From Alisma plantago-aquatica (lineage: Eukaryota; Streptophyta; Magnoliopsida; Alismatales; Alismataceae): 64,000 bases of DNA. The DNA lies in assembly GCA_963693085.1 (NCBI GenBank), contig OY856410.1, forward strand, positions 1,328,358,304 through 1,328,422,303, written 5' to 3'. Position 1 is the first letter of the stretch; every line of letters begins with the position of its first letter. A program made the position numbers and the translations under genes. Positions 34,951 to 45,939 of this stretch are shown here, piece after piece. The notes beneath the pieces were generated by a model, which worked only from the letters and a program-made list of their open reading frames with translations, ran no database searches and was not told where the DNA came from.

Positions 34951-36166
34951 GGATATTAGTGAGAGGCTTTATTAGTACGCAGAGGATATCGAGACAAGTA
35001 GGATTTTGCAGGCATAGAGTCGGAATAGGTGCTATAGTGGGGACCACATTCACTGGGACGGTTGCGGTGGCATCTCCGCCATACACTCAAACAGTTATGT
35101 ATTTATTCCCTCTTCTTGAGGAGTCACTCGATGTCATAGGGTGCTGAAAACAAGGTATTCAAACCCGCTTATAGTGAGGCAGGACTTTGAGGAGGTATTT
35201 TGGCTTGAGTGGATGACGAATTGTAGTATGACCTATATTTTCTCATAGGACATCAAATGGGAGTGCAGCATTTCAGATCACCTACCCCTTCAAAAAAAAA
35301 TAAGGAAATAGAAAGTACTATTGTACACATTAACGAAAATGCATTGGCTCCTACTAAACTTTTACAGGAGTTGTTTTATAATAGATATGTCATATGTCGT
35401 TCTTTCATTGATATAAAAGATTTAAAGAAAACGAAATATAACCAATCGTTTGCATCACGTTTTGAATTGGAGTAAAAATTAAAGTGTGGATCTTCATCGA
35501 TTCCTTTGTTAATCATTCAACTCATTAGATTACAAAAATCAGTAATCATAATCGTGGAATTAGGTTAAAAATAAAGTTGTAAGTGTAATGATATAAGAAG
35601 TTACACGATATCCACCAAGACAAAAAAGTCAAGATGGATTGCTGTAGTGAGTAATCACAACCGCTAAGGTCTCCATCACGACACAAAGTCTATCTAGGCG
35701 GCCTTCGCCCCTCTTTTCTGCATTAACAAAGTCATTTTTAGTTGGGCTCCTCTTCCCAGCTTCTTGGAAACAACTGTCTGCGTATTAAAGATCTGATCAC
35801 TTCCTCAATTCATCAGCTGGTTGTTTTTCTCTTCAACACCAACCAGGACGCCTTACCTGCTGGTCGACATGGGTGCTCCTCCATTAGGTAAAGTCTAATT
35901 ATGAAACGATAGGGAAAATATGATCGGAATGCTCCTTTTTACATATAGCTAGAGAAGCTGTTAGGGCCTATTTGTTTTTGTGTCCATGTAGTTAAAGAAG
36001 TCCCCGTTTCTGCAATCTCAGTATACCAGTGATAGTTTAGACGGTGGTTTACATGCGAGTCCTTTCTGCAACCGTTGGGTTGGTGTAAGGTTAGTTATTA
36101 AACTTCAATTTGTTCCGGCGCTGCTGCTGTAACTAAACCCTGACGCTGATCCTGCAATTAAATGCA
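34951..36166 (+). promoter_or_regulatory. upstream region of the receptor kinase gene
   Basis: This is the non-coding upstream flank. From about 35670 the base composition is less AT-rich and CT-rich stretches appear, as in plant 5' leaders. A possible splice donor TTAG|GTAAAG at about 35889 would allow a 5'-leader intron, but no acceptor is certain. No TATA box is clear. Confidence 0.35.
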
Positions 36167-38719
36167 ATGGTTTTCCTCTGGTACTGCTGCTTCTTCTTCT
36201 TACTCTTCCCCTGCATGAAGTCTGCTCAAGATTTCACCTTCCATCCCACCGACGCCCTGCTGATCAACTGTGGCTCGATTGGCAATGCCACATGCGACGA
36301 AGGACGCGTTTGGCAGGGGGATATGGCCTCCCACAGATTTGTGGTTTCGAGCTCTGTTAATTCTTCTGTGGCCACAGCTTCCTCACAGCGCCCGGGCCTC
36401 TCATACGTGCCTTTCATGACCGCCCGCATCTTCACCGGCCGTGTGATCTACTCCATCCCTGTGACGTCGCTGGAGCGAAAATTCCTGCGTCTTTATTTCT
36501 ACCCATCGGCTTACGGTGGCCGCAATGCTTCAGCTGCCGTGTTTCATGTTCAGGTTGGTGATCACAAGCTGCTGCGGGACTTCAATCCGGCGTGGGATGT
36601 GGACGCACTCAACCTCGTGTATATCGTACGGGAGTACTCGTTGAATGTATCAGACTCGGGCTTCGTCAATATCACCTTTACACCATCTGCACGTTACCCC
36701 GGTTCCTACGCCTTCGTCAACGGCATCGAGGTCATATCCATGCCGGACATTTTCACCACCACGTTTCCCCTCCCCGTCGTTGGCCTCGGATCGACCTTCA
36801 ACCACACTCCCCACACCGCCCTGGAAACCATGTACCATTTGAACGTAGGCGGGATGGCTTTAAAACGTACTAGCGACTCGGGCCTCTTCCGGTGGTGGGA
36901 ACAAGACGATATGTACATCATGGGAAAGGCCTTTGGCGTGACCCACAGTATTGACTCAAACATCACAGTTCAGTATCCTCCGACGATTCCTAGATACATA
37001 GCTCCATATGGAGTGTACTCGACCCAGCGATCCATGACGACTTCCGTAGCCATCAATGTTCAGTTCAATCTGACATGGCTTCTTCCTGTAGACCCAGGGT
37101 TTCACTACCTTGTACGTCTACACTTCTGCGATATTGAGGCGATCTACAACAAGAGCAACAGGCAGGTATTCAGCATCTTCATCAACAACATGACTGCCAC
37201 AGACCAAGCAGACTTATATGCTTGGGCTGCAGAACAGCTTTTCGGGAGTGCCCAAGAAGATTCTGCTCTTGGTGTGCCGTTCTACAAAGACTACATCACG
37301 TTCTTCCCAGACGGCAACCAAAAAGTGGATCTCTGGATTGACCTCCACCCCAGGCCTGGGTACATCGACGCCAGGCTGAACGGGATAGAGATTTTCAAGC
37401 TCAACAATGTTAACAAGTTCAACGACGTTATAGATAGTAATCTCGCCGGAGTGCCGACCACAAACTCAGCTTTTATTCGTGTAGACCCCAATTCTGATAG
37501 GAATAGACTGACCAACCACCGCATCAACGCCGGTCCTGTAGTCAATGGGGTTGTTGGTGGGTTCGTAGTGATATCCGTTGTCGTTATTCTTTGCTTTGTG
37601 TTGTATCGGAAGAAAAGACAACGCGCGGCCATACCGTCACCGGAGAAACGTAGTACACTCATATCGAATGCCTGCCGCCGCTTCACCTTCACGGAAATTG
37701 AGTATGCAACACAAGGTTTCTCCGAAAAGCTAGTTATAGGTGTTGGGGGTTTTGGTAAGGTGTACAAGGGTTTGATCCATCCTAATGCGTCCACGACTAC
37801 ATCAGCAACAAGAATTGAAGTGGCTATCAAGCGTGCTCATCCTACATCACAGCAGGGGATTCAAGAGTTTCTCAATGAAGTTGAGATGTTATCCAAGTTG
37901 CGTCATCGACACCTCGTCTCCTTATTTGGGTTCTGCGACGATCAAGGAGAGATGATCCTAGTGTATGAATACTTGGCCAACGGCACCCTGCGTGAGCATT
38001 TGTTCAACAATTCTGGAGAACCTACACTGAATTGGCTACAACGGCTACAGATCTGCATCGATGCAGCAAGGGGTCTACACTACTTACACACTGGTGTACA
38101 ACACACCATCATTCACCGAGACGTCAAGAGCACCAATATATTGCTAGATGAAGCATGGGTGGTCAAGGTGGCTGACTTTGGACTGTGCAAGATTGGACCG
38201 GAAATGGAACGGCGGAACATTGTGTTGAGTACTGCAGTGAAAGGAAGCTTTGGGTACCTTGACCCTGATTACTTCCGGAGACAGAAGCTCACAGATAAGT
38301 CCGATGTGTACTCCTTTGGGGTTGTGCTTTTCGAGGTGCTTTGCTCGCGTCCTGCAGTGAAAGTCGATCTGCCTCACGAGGAAGTCTGCTTGGTCGAGTG
38401 GGCTCGTTACTGTTATGACAATGATTTGCTCGAGACAATCGTGGATCAAAATCTTAAAGAACAGATTACACCAGACTGCTTCCTCAAGTTCACTGACACT
38501 GCATACAAGTGCATTTCTGATAGAGGGATTGACCGCCCATCCATGGGGGACGTACTTTGGAGTCTTGAGTCAGCAATGGAGCTACAACATGGCTGTGAGA
38601 AAGAACTCGACTCATCCACTACATCTAGCAACCTTGTCGAATTGCCTGTCATGGACTTTGATGGATTCACTTCCAACGTTGTTATCTTCTCGGAGATTGT
38701 AGAACCCAGAGGACGGTGA
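36167..38719 (+). CDS. FERONIA-type receptor-like kinase (CrRLK1L), malectin-like
   Basis: A single uninterrupted 850-residue frame. Signal peptide 1-20 (cleavage near KSA|QD). Malectin-like ectodomain about 24-415 with LLINCGS, the GRVWQGDM region, Asn-glycosylation sites and FHYLVRLHFCDI. Transmembrane helix about 459-480. Kinase domain about 520-795: glycine loop GVGGFGKVYKG from 525, VAIK with K555, HRDVKSTN at 650-657, DFG at 670-672, GSFGYLDPDYF activation segment end. All catalytic residues are present. Family members are plasma-membrane receptors for RALF peptides and cell-wall signals, acting with LLG co-receptors; length is near the usual 850-900. Lack of introns fits the family. 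Kinase motifs are closest to FERONIA. It is the only intact host gene here. Confidence 0.97.
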   Translation: MVFLWYCCFFFLLFPCMKSAQDFTFHPTDALLINCGSIGNATCDEGRVWQGDMASHRFVVSSSVNSSVATASSQRPGLSYVPFMTARIFTGRVIYSIPVTSLERKFLRLYFYPSAYGGRNASAAVFHVQVGDHKLLRDFNPAWDVDALNLVYIVREYSLNVSDSGFVNITFTPSARYPGSYAFVNGIEVISMPDIFTTTFPLPVVGLGSTFNHTPHTALETMYHLNVGGMALKRTSDSGLFRWWEQDDMYIMGKAFGVTHSIDSNITVQYPPTIPRYIAPYGVYSTQRSMTTSVAINVQFNLTWLLPVDPGFHYLVRLHFCDIEAIYNKSNRQVFSIFINNMTATDQADLYAWAAEQLFGSAQEDSALGVPFYKDYITFFPDGNQKVDLWIDLHPRPGYIDARLNGIEIFKLNNVNKFNDVIDSNLAGVPTTNSAFIRVDPNSDRNRLTNHRINAGPVVNGVVGGFVVISVVVILCFVLYRKKRQRAAIPSPEKRSTLISNACRRFTFTEIEYATQGFSEKLVIGVGGFGKVYKGLIHPNASTTTSATRIEVAIKRAHPTSQQGIQEFLNEVEMLSKLRHRHLVSLFGFCDDQGEMILVYEYLANGTLREHLFNNSGEPTLNWLQRLQICIDAARGLHYLHTGVQHTIIHRDVKSTNILLDEAWVVKVADFGLCKIGPEMERRNIVLSTAVKGSFGYLDPDYFRRQKLTDKSDVYSFGVVLFEVLCSRPAVKVDLPHEEVCLVEWARYCYDNDLLETIVDQNLKEQITPDCFLKFTDTAYKCISDRGIDRPSMGDVLWSLESAMELQHGCEKELDSSTTSSNLVELPVMDFDGFTSNVVIFSEIVEPRGR

Positions 38720-38767
38720 CCGCTCGCTCAATAGAAGGGGGTGACCCACGGGAAATATTCCAGAGAC

Positions 38768-39245
38768 TTTATCTAGGACCATTGATGGAAGTTTCTAACT
38801 AATGCTCGACTAGACTTGTGGCAAACGGATGGAAGATTTGGAATACCTCTTTTCTTTTAGTTCTTTGTCAATCTGTTGTATAACTTATTTGCAGTATATA
38901 ATATTGGAAGAAAAAGAGAGTTCAGTAAGAAGTCAGCTAGTTTGACATAATATTTGTAAAAATTAGGTTTCGTGTTGCTAGGTAATATGGATTTACCTAG
39001 AAAATCATATACTTTGTGTGTTTTGATATCTTGTTTGGATGTAATTATTATTGATAGCTCTAATACTATATATTAGCTTAATTGAATAAGGGTTTGGTGG
39101 AAGCCATTGTTAATACTAAAGGGGATGAAGTCACATTTCATTATCCAAATATTGAAGATCATTATAGTGATGTATCATGAGAATGATCATATGCAAATAC
39201 AATATGAGTTATCATCAACCTTGACTTTTCTGACACACAACCAAC
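38768..39245. repeat. 3' flank of the kinase gene, tandem copy 1
   Basis: This block of about 480 bp, starting some 50 bp after the stop codon, is repeated in direct orientation at 39271-39750. Shared blocks include TCTAGGACCAT, AGTTCTTTGTCAAT, GTTGTATAACTTAT, ACTTTGTGTGTTTTG and GGGGATGAAGTCACATTTCA. Confidence 0.9.
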
Positions 39246-39270
39246 ATCCTCAACTAGACTAGACTAGATT

Positions 39271-39750
39271 TTGTCTAGGACCATGGATGGATGTTTCTAT
39301 CTAGGAATCAACTAGACTTGCAGCAGACAGATGGAAGATTAAGAACACCTCTTCTTTTTGAGTTCTTTGTCAATATGTTGTATAACTTATATGTAGTATA
39401 AAACATCGGTAGAAACTAATAGAGTTCAGTATGAAGTAACCTAGTTTGACATAGTATTTGTGAGGATTGGGTTTTGTCTTGCTGGGTAATTTGGATTAAC
39501 CTGAATAATTACATACTTTGTGTGTTTTGTCTTCTATTTTGTGTAATTCTTGCTAATAGCTTGAATACTATATACTAGCTTCGTTGATATAGTGTTTGAT
39601 GAAAGCTACTCGATTGTTATTGAAGGGGATGAAGTCACATTTCATAATTCAGATAATGAAGATCATAATAGTGATGTATCATGAGAGTGATCATAATTAA
39701 ATACAATATGAGCTGTCATCAACTCTGACAATTATGAAACACAACTAGAA
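39271..39750. repeat. 3' flank of the kinase gene, tandem copy 2
   Basis: Direct repeat of 38768-39245 with roughly one difference in six bases by eye, so an old duplication. The copy carries no kinase coding sequence in front of it. Confidence 0.9.
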
Positions 39751-40815
39751 TAACAAACTTCAAGGAAAATTGGTTGCAAGGTGAGATGAAATAATGGTAA
39801 AATTAAATTCCATCTATTATTACTCTTAGAGTCAGGCAAGGAAGTTAGCAAAAGAACAAATTGATCCTCAAACTTTAGATAGTTAAAGTGGAGACAATTA
39901 ATGAAGAATTTGCAATGTCTTGAAGCCATCCTAGTTTTCTCTTCTTATATTCAAAGGCGTATGGTTTTATTTCATTCAATAGTGCTTAAGGGTTCTGGTG
40001 AATAAATAATAACTTTATTTGTATCATGTTGTTTTTCATATACAGTAACAAGTTACATAATTTGAATGTCCTAATGTAACATGATTGCAATTGTTCTCTA
40101 CTCTACTCAAGTAGGTCTAATTAGAGGTTTTTTATCATTTGAGGAAAAGTAATTACAATTTTTTTTGAATTGGGATTTTGGGGACAACTTTGGTGTAATT
40201 TTGATGGTTACCGCTAATACATGTAATACAAATATTGAAATAATCATATTGTAATTTGAATTTTATTGTTTGAGTGTGCAAGTAACTAGAATTTGAGATA
40301 CTATAAGTGATGGGGTCAATCATTGTTAGTTGGACAACTTTGTTGAGGATTAACAAATTATGGCATGGGTCAGGTCAAATCTTGAAAAACATTTACTAAA
40401 GTCTATGTGTTTTATTATGTCAACGATGACAATTGTTGATCAATGGGGTGGCCATCGACATGAGTAAAGTTGGTTCAAAAGGATGGACTGACCATACAAC
40501 AAATTTCATGACCTATTAGTTTGAGAATGACTTGATTAGATAGATGGCTAGGTCAATGATGGCCAACGGAATTTACTAAAAGTTGATTGACATTTCAAAG
40601 GATTTGCAAACATCTTGAAGTCATCTAAAAATATTAATTAATGTAATTTCATCAAATTGAAAGAATTTAATGGTCATATGTATACCCCTTAACATATATT
40701 CAACCTTATTTGTGATGCTTATCTGCCTAGCCTCCAAAATCTACCCAAGGATAAGAGCATTAGTGCTTAGAGAGAGAAGGATCATGAAACATGATGCATA
40801 ATTACTTCCCCTTAC
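39751..40815. other. AT-rich region without gene
   Basis: No coding or repeat signal found between the flank duplication and the kinase fragment. Confidence 0.5.
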
Positions 40816-40819
40816 ATTA

Positions 40820-41045
40820 ATGGCAGAACTAGAAAGGACCGAAAACTACATCAATGTTAGTGTTGTCATCAGCGAGGTTGTTGGTGGGTTCATAGTGATA
40901 TCTGGTGACACTATTCTTTTCCCTATGTTGAGTTGGAAGAGAAGACATCCTATAGTGATACCAATTATGGATCACAGGTGGAATGCATGTTGTCGCTTCA
41001 TCTTTTGAAATTGAGGAAGCAATACTAGGGTTATTTGAGAGAATA
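40820..41045 (+). pseudogene. fragment of a second FERONIA-type kinase gene
   Basis: The frame gives VVGGFIVISGDTILF, a basic stretch with KRRHPIVIP, and NACCRFIF. After a one-base shift it gives EIEEAILGLFERI. This matches residues about 450-520 of the kinase at 36167-38719 (VVGGFVVISVVVILCF, KKRQRAAIP, NACRRFTFTEIEYATQGFSE). Only the membrane segment and juxtamembrane region remain. The ectodomain and kinase are absent, and a CACTACAACAAAA sequence follows at 41046. Confidence 0.8.
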
Positions 41046-41391
41046 CACTACAACAAAATATGATAAGGGGCAGGGTTGAATCCTTCACCACATATATTTG
41101 AATCCCTAACACAACCTTGTTGGTTAAGGCATGGTTCTGACCGTTGTTCTCTGAGTGGAGGCTTGGTGAGTAGAAAGTTATGCTCAAGGCCATCCCTAAG
41201 TAGAAATATGTTAAAACCTTGAGACTCTCTCCTAAAAGATACATGATTACATCCGTAGGGATAAGTCTTTACTCAAAGTTGAGGCCTTCGGGATAATTTT
41301 TTTATATGTACCTTTTATACCAATATATTTAATGTCATGAACATACAATCAATAAATTTACTCAAAGGTAAACTCCAAGTTCAAAAAGAAA

Positions 41392-41394
<3 letters not shown>
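41046..41394. other. possible CACTA-type end next to kinase fragment
   Basis: CACTACAACAAAA at 41046-41058 is a start often seen in plant CACTA elements and lies exactly where kinase homology ends. No partner end was found; the rest is unassigned. Confidence 0.3.

Positions 41395-41456
<62 letters not shown>
41395..41456. repeat. (AT)31 microsatellite
   Basis: Sixty-two bases of uninterrupted AT dinucleotide repeat. It occupies the place where the first bases of the right-hand element's 5' LTR should be. Confidence 0.98.
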
Positions 41457-41459
<3 letters not shown>

Positions 41460-43852
41460 ATTATAATCACATTACAAGTTATTCCCGTCAATGTGATCCT
41501 TTATGATAAATGCACTTATGCCTCCTTTTGTGTGTATTTCAGGGCACTTATGCATGCATTGATGCATGAGAGAGAGATGAAGGACGTCTATGGGGTCTTA
41601 CACCCCAAGAGTGGACCTATGTCTTCCCCGAACTGTCCTTGGATGCACAAGAGAAATTCAAATAAAAAGGAGGCTAGATGAAGTAAAGATCATCACCCAA
41701 AAGGCCTAAAACGGTCATGGTACATCCACCACAACTGTGGTAATTTATGCACAAGAGCTGCAAAATCAAAAGGGAATGTGCTCAGTTTACACATGAATAA
41801 ATGTGGCCGTAGATCTCAGAATGGCCATGGTCACTGAAGACCCCACGGTCGTGGCGCCCACAATGACTATGGCCAGCACACTCGAACTCTCCCTTGGCCA
41901 TCACATCGCCCGTGGCAAATTATGTACAATGTTCGCCAAATATCAATAGGGAAGTGGTCCATTTTACACATGAATGACCACAATCATGACCATCACCACA
42001 ACCATGGCCCTTGAAGATCGCCTCGCTCATGGCGCTCCCCACGCCCGTGGTAAACTGAAGACACAATGACCTCCAAGTTGCCTCGCCCGTGGCCTCCTCC
42101 TCCAACACGGCTGTAGTACCCCTTAGCACGACCGTGGCACTCCACCACAGCCGTGGTCACCACATATACTTATAATTTCCACTCCACTTCCCACCACGGC
42201 CGTGGTACCTCAACATGGATGTGGTGACCACCTAACCCTACCCATTTTCACCACTATTTTCCTACTTTGACCCTACTGACCCTAGTGCTTCCCTACCACC
42301 TATATATAGATAGGTGGCGGCCACAGCACAAAGGTTACACTCCCCCAGCTGCCATTACTCCTCCTCACCCTCTCTTGAGCATTCATTGCATTCTCCTTCC
42401 ATTTATGCTCTCCACCCACCATTTCCACCTCATTTCCACCATAGAAACCTAGTTTTCGAGGTTTTTACCATAACCCCCTCCATTTTCATGCCCATCATCC
42501 ACCTTAGAGGAAGGTGGTCACCCTACAATATCTAGGAGGTGAAGAAGGAGGATCTACTTCCAGCTCCATGGAGTCTTATTCCCTTCTTCTCATTTCTTTT
42601 TCCTTTTCTTTGATTATGTCTAGCTAAGCCCCTAGTGGTGGGTTGTTTGGGGTAAAAATGTGACTTTGATACCATGTTGGGGGAGAATAATTTTTAATGA
42701 ACATAAATTCATTCTATGATGATTGCCTTTTATTCTATCTCATTTCCCATTATCTTGCATGTGATTTTTTCTCTTAAACATAAATTGCTTACTTTGTGAT
42801 GTTTGATGACACTTAGCTTCTAGGAAGAATTGGAATGTATGTAGCAATCTTAGGAATGGCTCCTAGGTCTAATTAATGGATCTCTATCTATCCCCCTTTG
42901 TTCCTACATACATATCCCTCCTTCTACAAGTGAGTGTGAGATCTAAGTAGCTAGTGTAATTTTGATTAGTGCATTTTCCTAGAGCTTTCCAAAGGTGAGA
43001 TGTCTAGTAGCATGAGGTGAAAAACCCTCATCTCTACTCCCATTCCTACCCTTGGCTCTCAATTGCCCTACTACCACTTACTCTAGAAACCTAGTCTTGA
43101 CAAGTCCTACTAGAATTACACCTAACCCTAGATCTCCAACTAGTAGTATAGTATACATTCTAATAGCACTTGCCTTGTTATTTGGTTTGTTAATATAGAT
43201 TGAATCATGATAATTGCTTGCCATGTTGGCACCCCTCAACTAATATCGAATCACATTCCCAAATGGCCCACCTACCTTATCCATTGCTTGAAACCCATCT
43301 TAATCTTCTTGCTTGTTAACTCTAGTTTAGCTTAATCGCCTTTGTTTCTTCTAGATAATTGCTTAGTCTTGCTTGTTAGGGTTAACTTAGATTCTTACTT
43401 GCTTTAGTGTTTAGCTTAGCTCTTAGTTGCTAATTGACTTGCTAGAGTAGTGTAGATCATCTTTCCCTTGTTTAATTAATTTCTTATTCTAGTTTCTTAG
43501 ACATAACTTGCAAAGGATAATCTAGTCTTTGGTAATCTAGTTTTCATATTGCTTTTACTTGCTTGTTTGCTTAGTGTAATCAAACCAAAACCCATTTTAA
43601 ACACTTCAAACCTAGTCTCTTCTTTAGGAAAATAGCCAACACTAACCTATCTCTAGTACCCCCTATCCCTGAGGATCGACCCCTATATTTGTCTCTTATC
43701 TATGCGCTTGCGGGTGACCTGTTTAGTATTGTGACTGAGTCTTTTTAGGGTTTTTATAAATATTGAAAGATCCAAAGTGTGTTCGAGTTCCATTGGGAGC
43801 ATCTAATCAAACCTAATTTGTTAGTGTCTGCACCTCTGGCTCAGATGCACCA
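41457..43852 (+). repeat. 5' LTR of the right-hand Athila-type element
   Basis: About 2.4 kb, matching 59650-60613 over its first kilobase; about the first 70 bp expected from the 3' LTR are not recognisable. It has CCACGGCCGTGG-type motifs at about 41705-42215 and the U5 box TCCCTGAGGATCGACCC at 43666-43683. It ends TGCACCA, seven bases before the PBS. Confidence 0.8.
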
Positions 43853-43859
43853 AGCTTTC

Positions 43860-43877
43860 TGGCACCGTTGTCGGGGA
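43860..43877 (+). promoter_or_regulatory. primer binding site, tRNA-Asp type
   Basis: TGGCACCGTTGTCGGGGA matches TGGCGCCGTTGCCGGGGA at 16 of 18 positions. The two changes are C-to-T type transitions. Confidence 0.85.
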
Positions 43878-44129
43878 TAGAGGTGGTCGACCTAGCTAGT
43901 TATTGTAGCTTAGCCTTTCATATTTCCCTCATCATTGATATTCTTTATTATTTGTTCACTTTTACATACTACCATTCTAATTTAGTTTCTTGTTGCTTGT
44001 TTATGTATTGTGTAAGTGACAGTTGTGCATGCACATACGCATTCTACTTGTACTAACTTGGTGTTGTATGACCCCGAGATAGGTAGGAGTAGACGCCAAA
44101 GTTGCCGCAAGAAACACCAAGTAGCTGAC

Positions 44130-45610
44130 ATGGAAGAAAACGAACCCCATGGAAATGCTCAACCACCATAGCCCAACTGCCCCCTCCACGAGTATTTCAC
44201 CCTAGGGAACTACAATTCTCCCATTGCCACCCTTGTTGACCAAATGTTGGGTCAACAGTTCTCCATTCCACCCAAACTCCTTAGACTCCTCCCTACCTAC
44301 TATAGGATGGAGAATGAAAATCCCTACCATCATATCAATGCCTTCCTTAAGACTTGTTCCACCTTCCACACACCCATTGCCACTAATGAATCCATCTAGA
44401 GGACACTCTTCCCTTTCTCTCTAAAGGAGAAGGCAAAAGAATGGTACATTTCAAAGCTAGAGCTGGTGACTTGGAATGCGGTCAAAAAGAAGTTTTGTCA
44501 AGAAGTTCTTTCCAATTGCCAAGCTTACTCACATGCCAAGATGTATCTCCTCCTTCGCCTAATAGGAAAATGAATCTTTCCATGAGGTGTGGGAAAGATT
44601 CCAAAAGCTCCTACGTGACTTCCCTCATCATGAGGTACCATTGTGGCAGCTGGTCCAAGATTTCTACATCAGGCTTGTAGAGTTAAGCCAGAACAATGTT
44701 GACTCATCATGTGGAGGCACATTCATGGTGAAGTCACCTGAGGAGTTGTGGACATTGTTTGAAGACCTTGTAGAAATTATCACCATCGGGTTTGTGCTAA
44801 AGGGGAATAGTGTAGCCGGAATTACGTCCCTCCACCTCCTCTCGTAGCTCCATACCGGACTGCTGCCAACCTTGACATGATGAGTATGATGGCAGACATG
44901 ATGAATATGATGAAGAGCCAAGCTGGTGGTTCTTCTAGTCAATCCATTATGGCAGTTGAAGTTGAAGACGGGGAAGTTCATTCTCTGCACTCTTTTGGCA
45001 ACCAGAACAATCAAGGTCCTATGTCCAACACTTACACTCCCCAGTGGAGAAACCATCCTAATTTTTCATGGAAACAATAAAATGAAGATGGTTAAGGACT
45101 AGGGCAGCCATGGTCAAGATATAGCTCCAAGTTTAAAGATGAAGTGCTTGGAATATTGAGAAGTTTGGATGTGGTAAGAAAGATGTATCCTCCCATGGAT
45201 TGTCCTTAGCCATCTTGAGCAAGAATTAGACCAAATATCTATTTTACTTGCTAGGAGGGAGGAAGGAAGACTCCCATCCCAACCAATGCCAAATCTGAAC
45301 AATGATGACACTTTCATGGGAAATGCTCAAAGTTCATATGCTCCACCTTCATATCAAGCACCACCAAATCCCTATGCTCCACCACCTCCTCAAGCTCCTC
45401 TCAACTATAAATATGCTCCACCTCCACCTCACTCATACCAACAATCCCCTCCGTAATATCACCCCCATCCACAACAACCACAACCACAACAACAAACACA
45501 ACCATAATTCATCCTTCAAAATCCCAACTCACCCCACCAAAGACCACCACCACCTTAACAACCATAAGCAAATCCACAAGCTTCCTCTTCCTCTACCCAT
45601 GAGCATGTGA
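44130..45610 (+). pseudogene. Athila-type gag remnant
   Basis: It starts MEENEPHGNAQ at 44130. Gag blocks follow: NPYHHINAFLKTCSTF near 44320, FPFSLKEKAKEWY near 44410, VWERFQKLLRDFPHHEVPLW near 44590, then a Met-rich stretch and a Pro/Gln/His-rich C-terminal part (45330-45600). Multiple stops and frameshifts occur. The NPYHH block also appears in the gag of the gag-only element, showing relatedness. Confidence 0.7.
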
Positions 45611-45939
45611 AGGCAGTGACAGTTTTGAGGAGTGGCCAGACTTTAGAGCAGCCGCGTGATACTGTTGTTGATAGAGTAGCCAGTGAAGATGGAGGTGATA
45701 CTATGATCAGATAGGTTGATATTGAGATCTAGAGTGATGATAATGTGATAGGAACTAGAGTTGATACTGTGACACTGAGTAGTGATATTGTGATAACGAG
45801 CAGTGCTACTATGATTCTTGTGATTCCAGTTGATGATTCTATTGATCTGAGCCACTTGGGAGCCCAAATTCCCCCATTTCTTGATGCTCTTAAGGAGCCT
45901 TCTGTTGAGAGACGAAAGAAAAAACATACTGCAGATATC

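Noticed and set aside
37291..37830. 179-codon minus-strand frame
   Set aside because: Antisense shadow of the receptor kinase gene.
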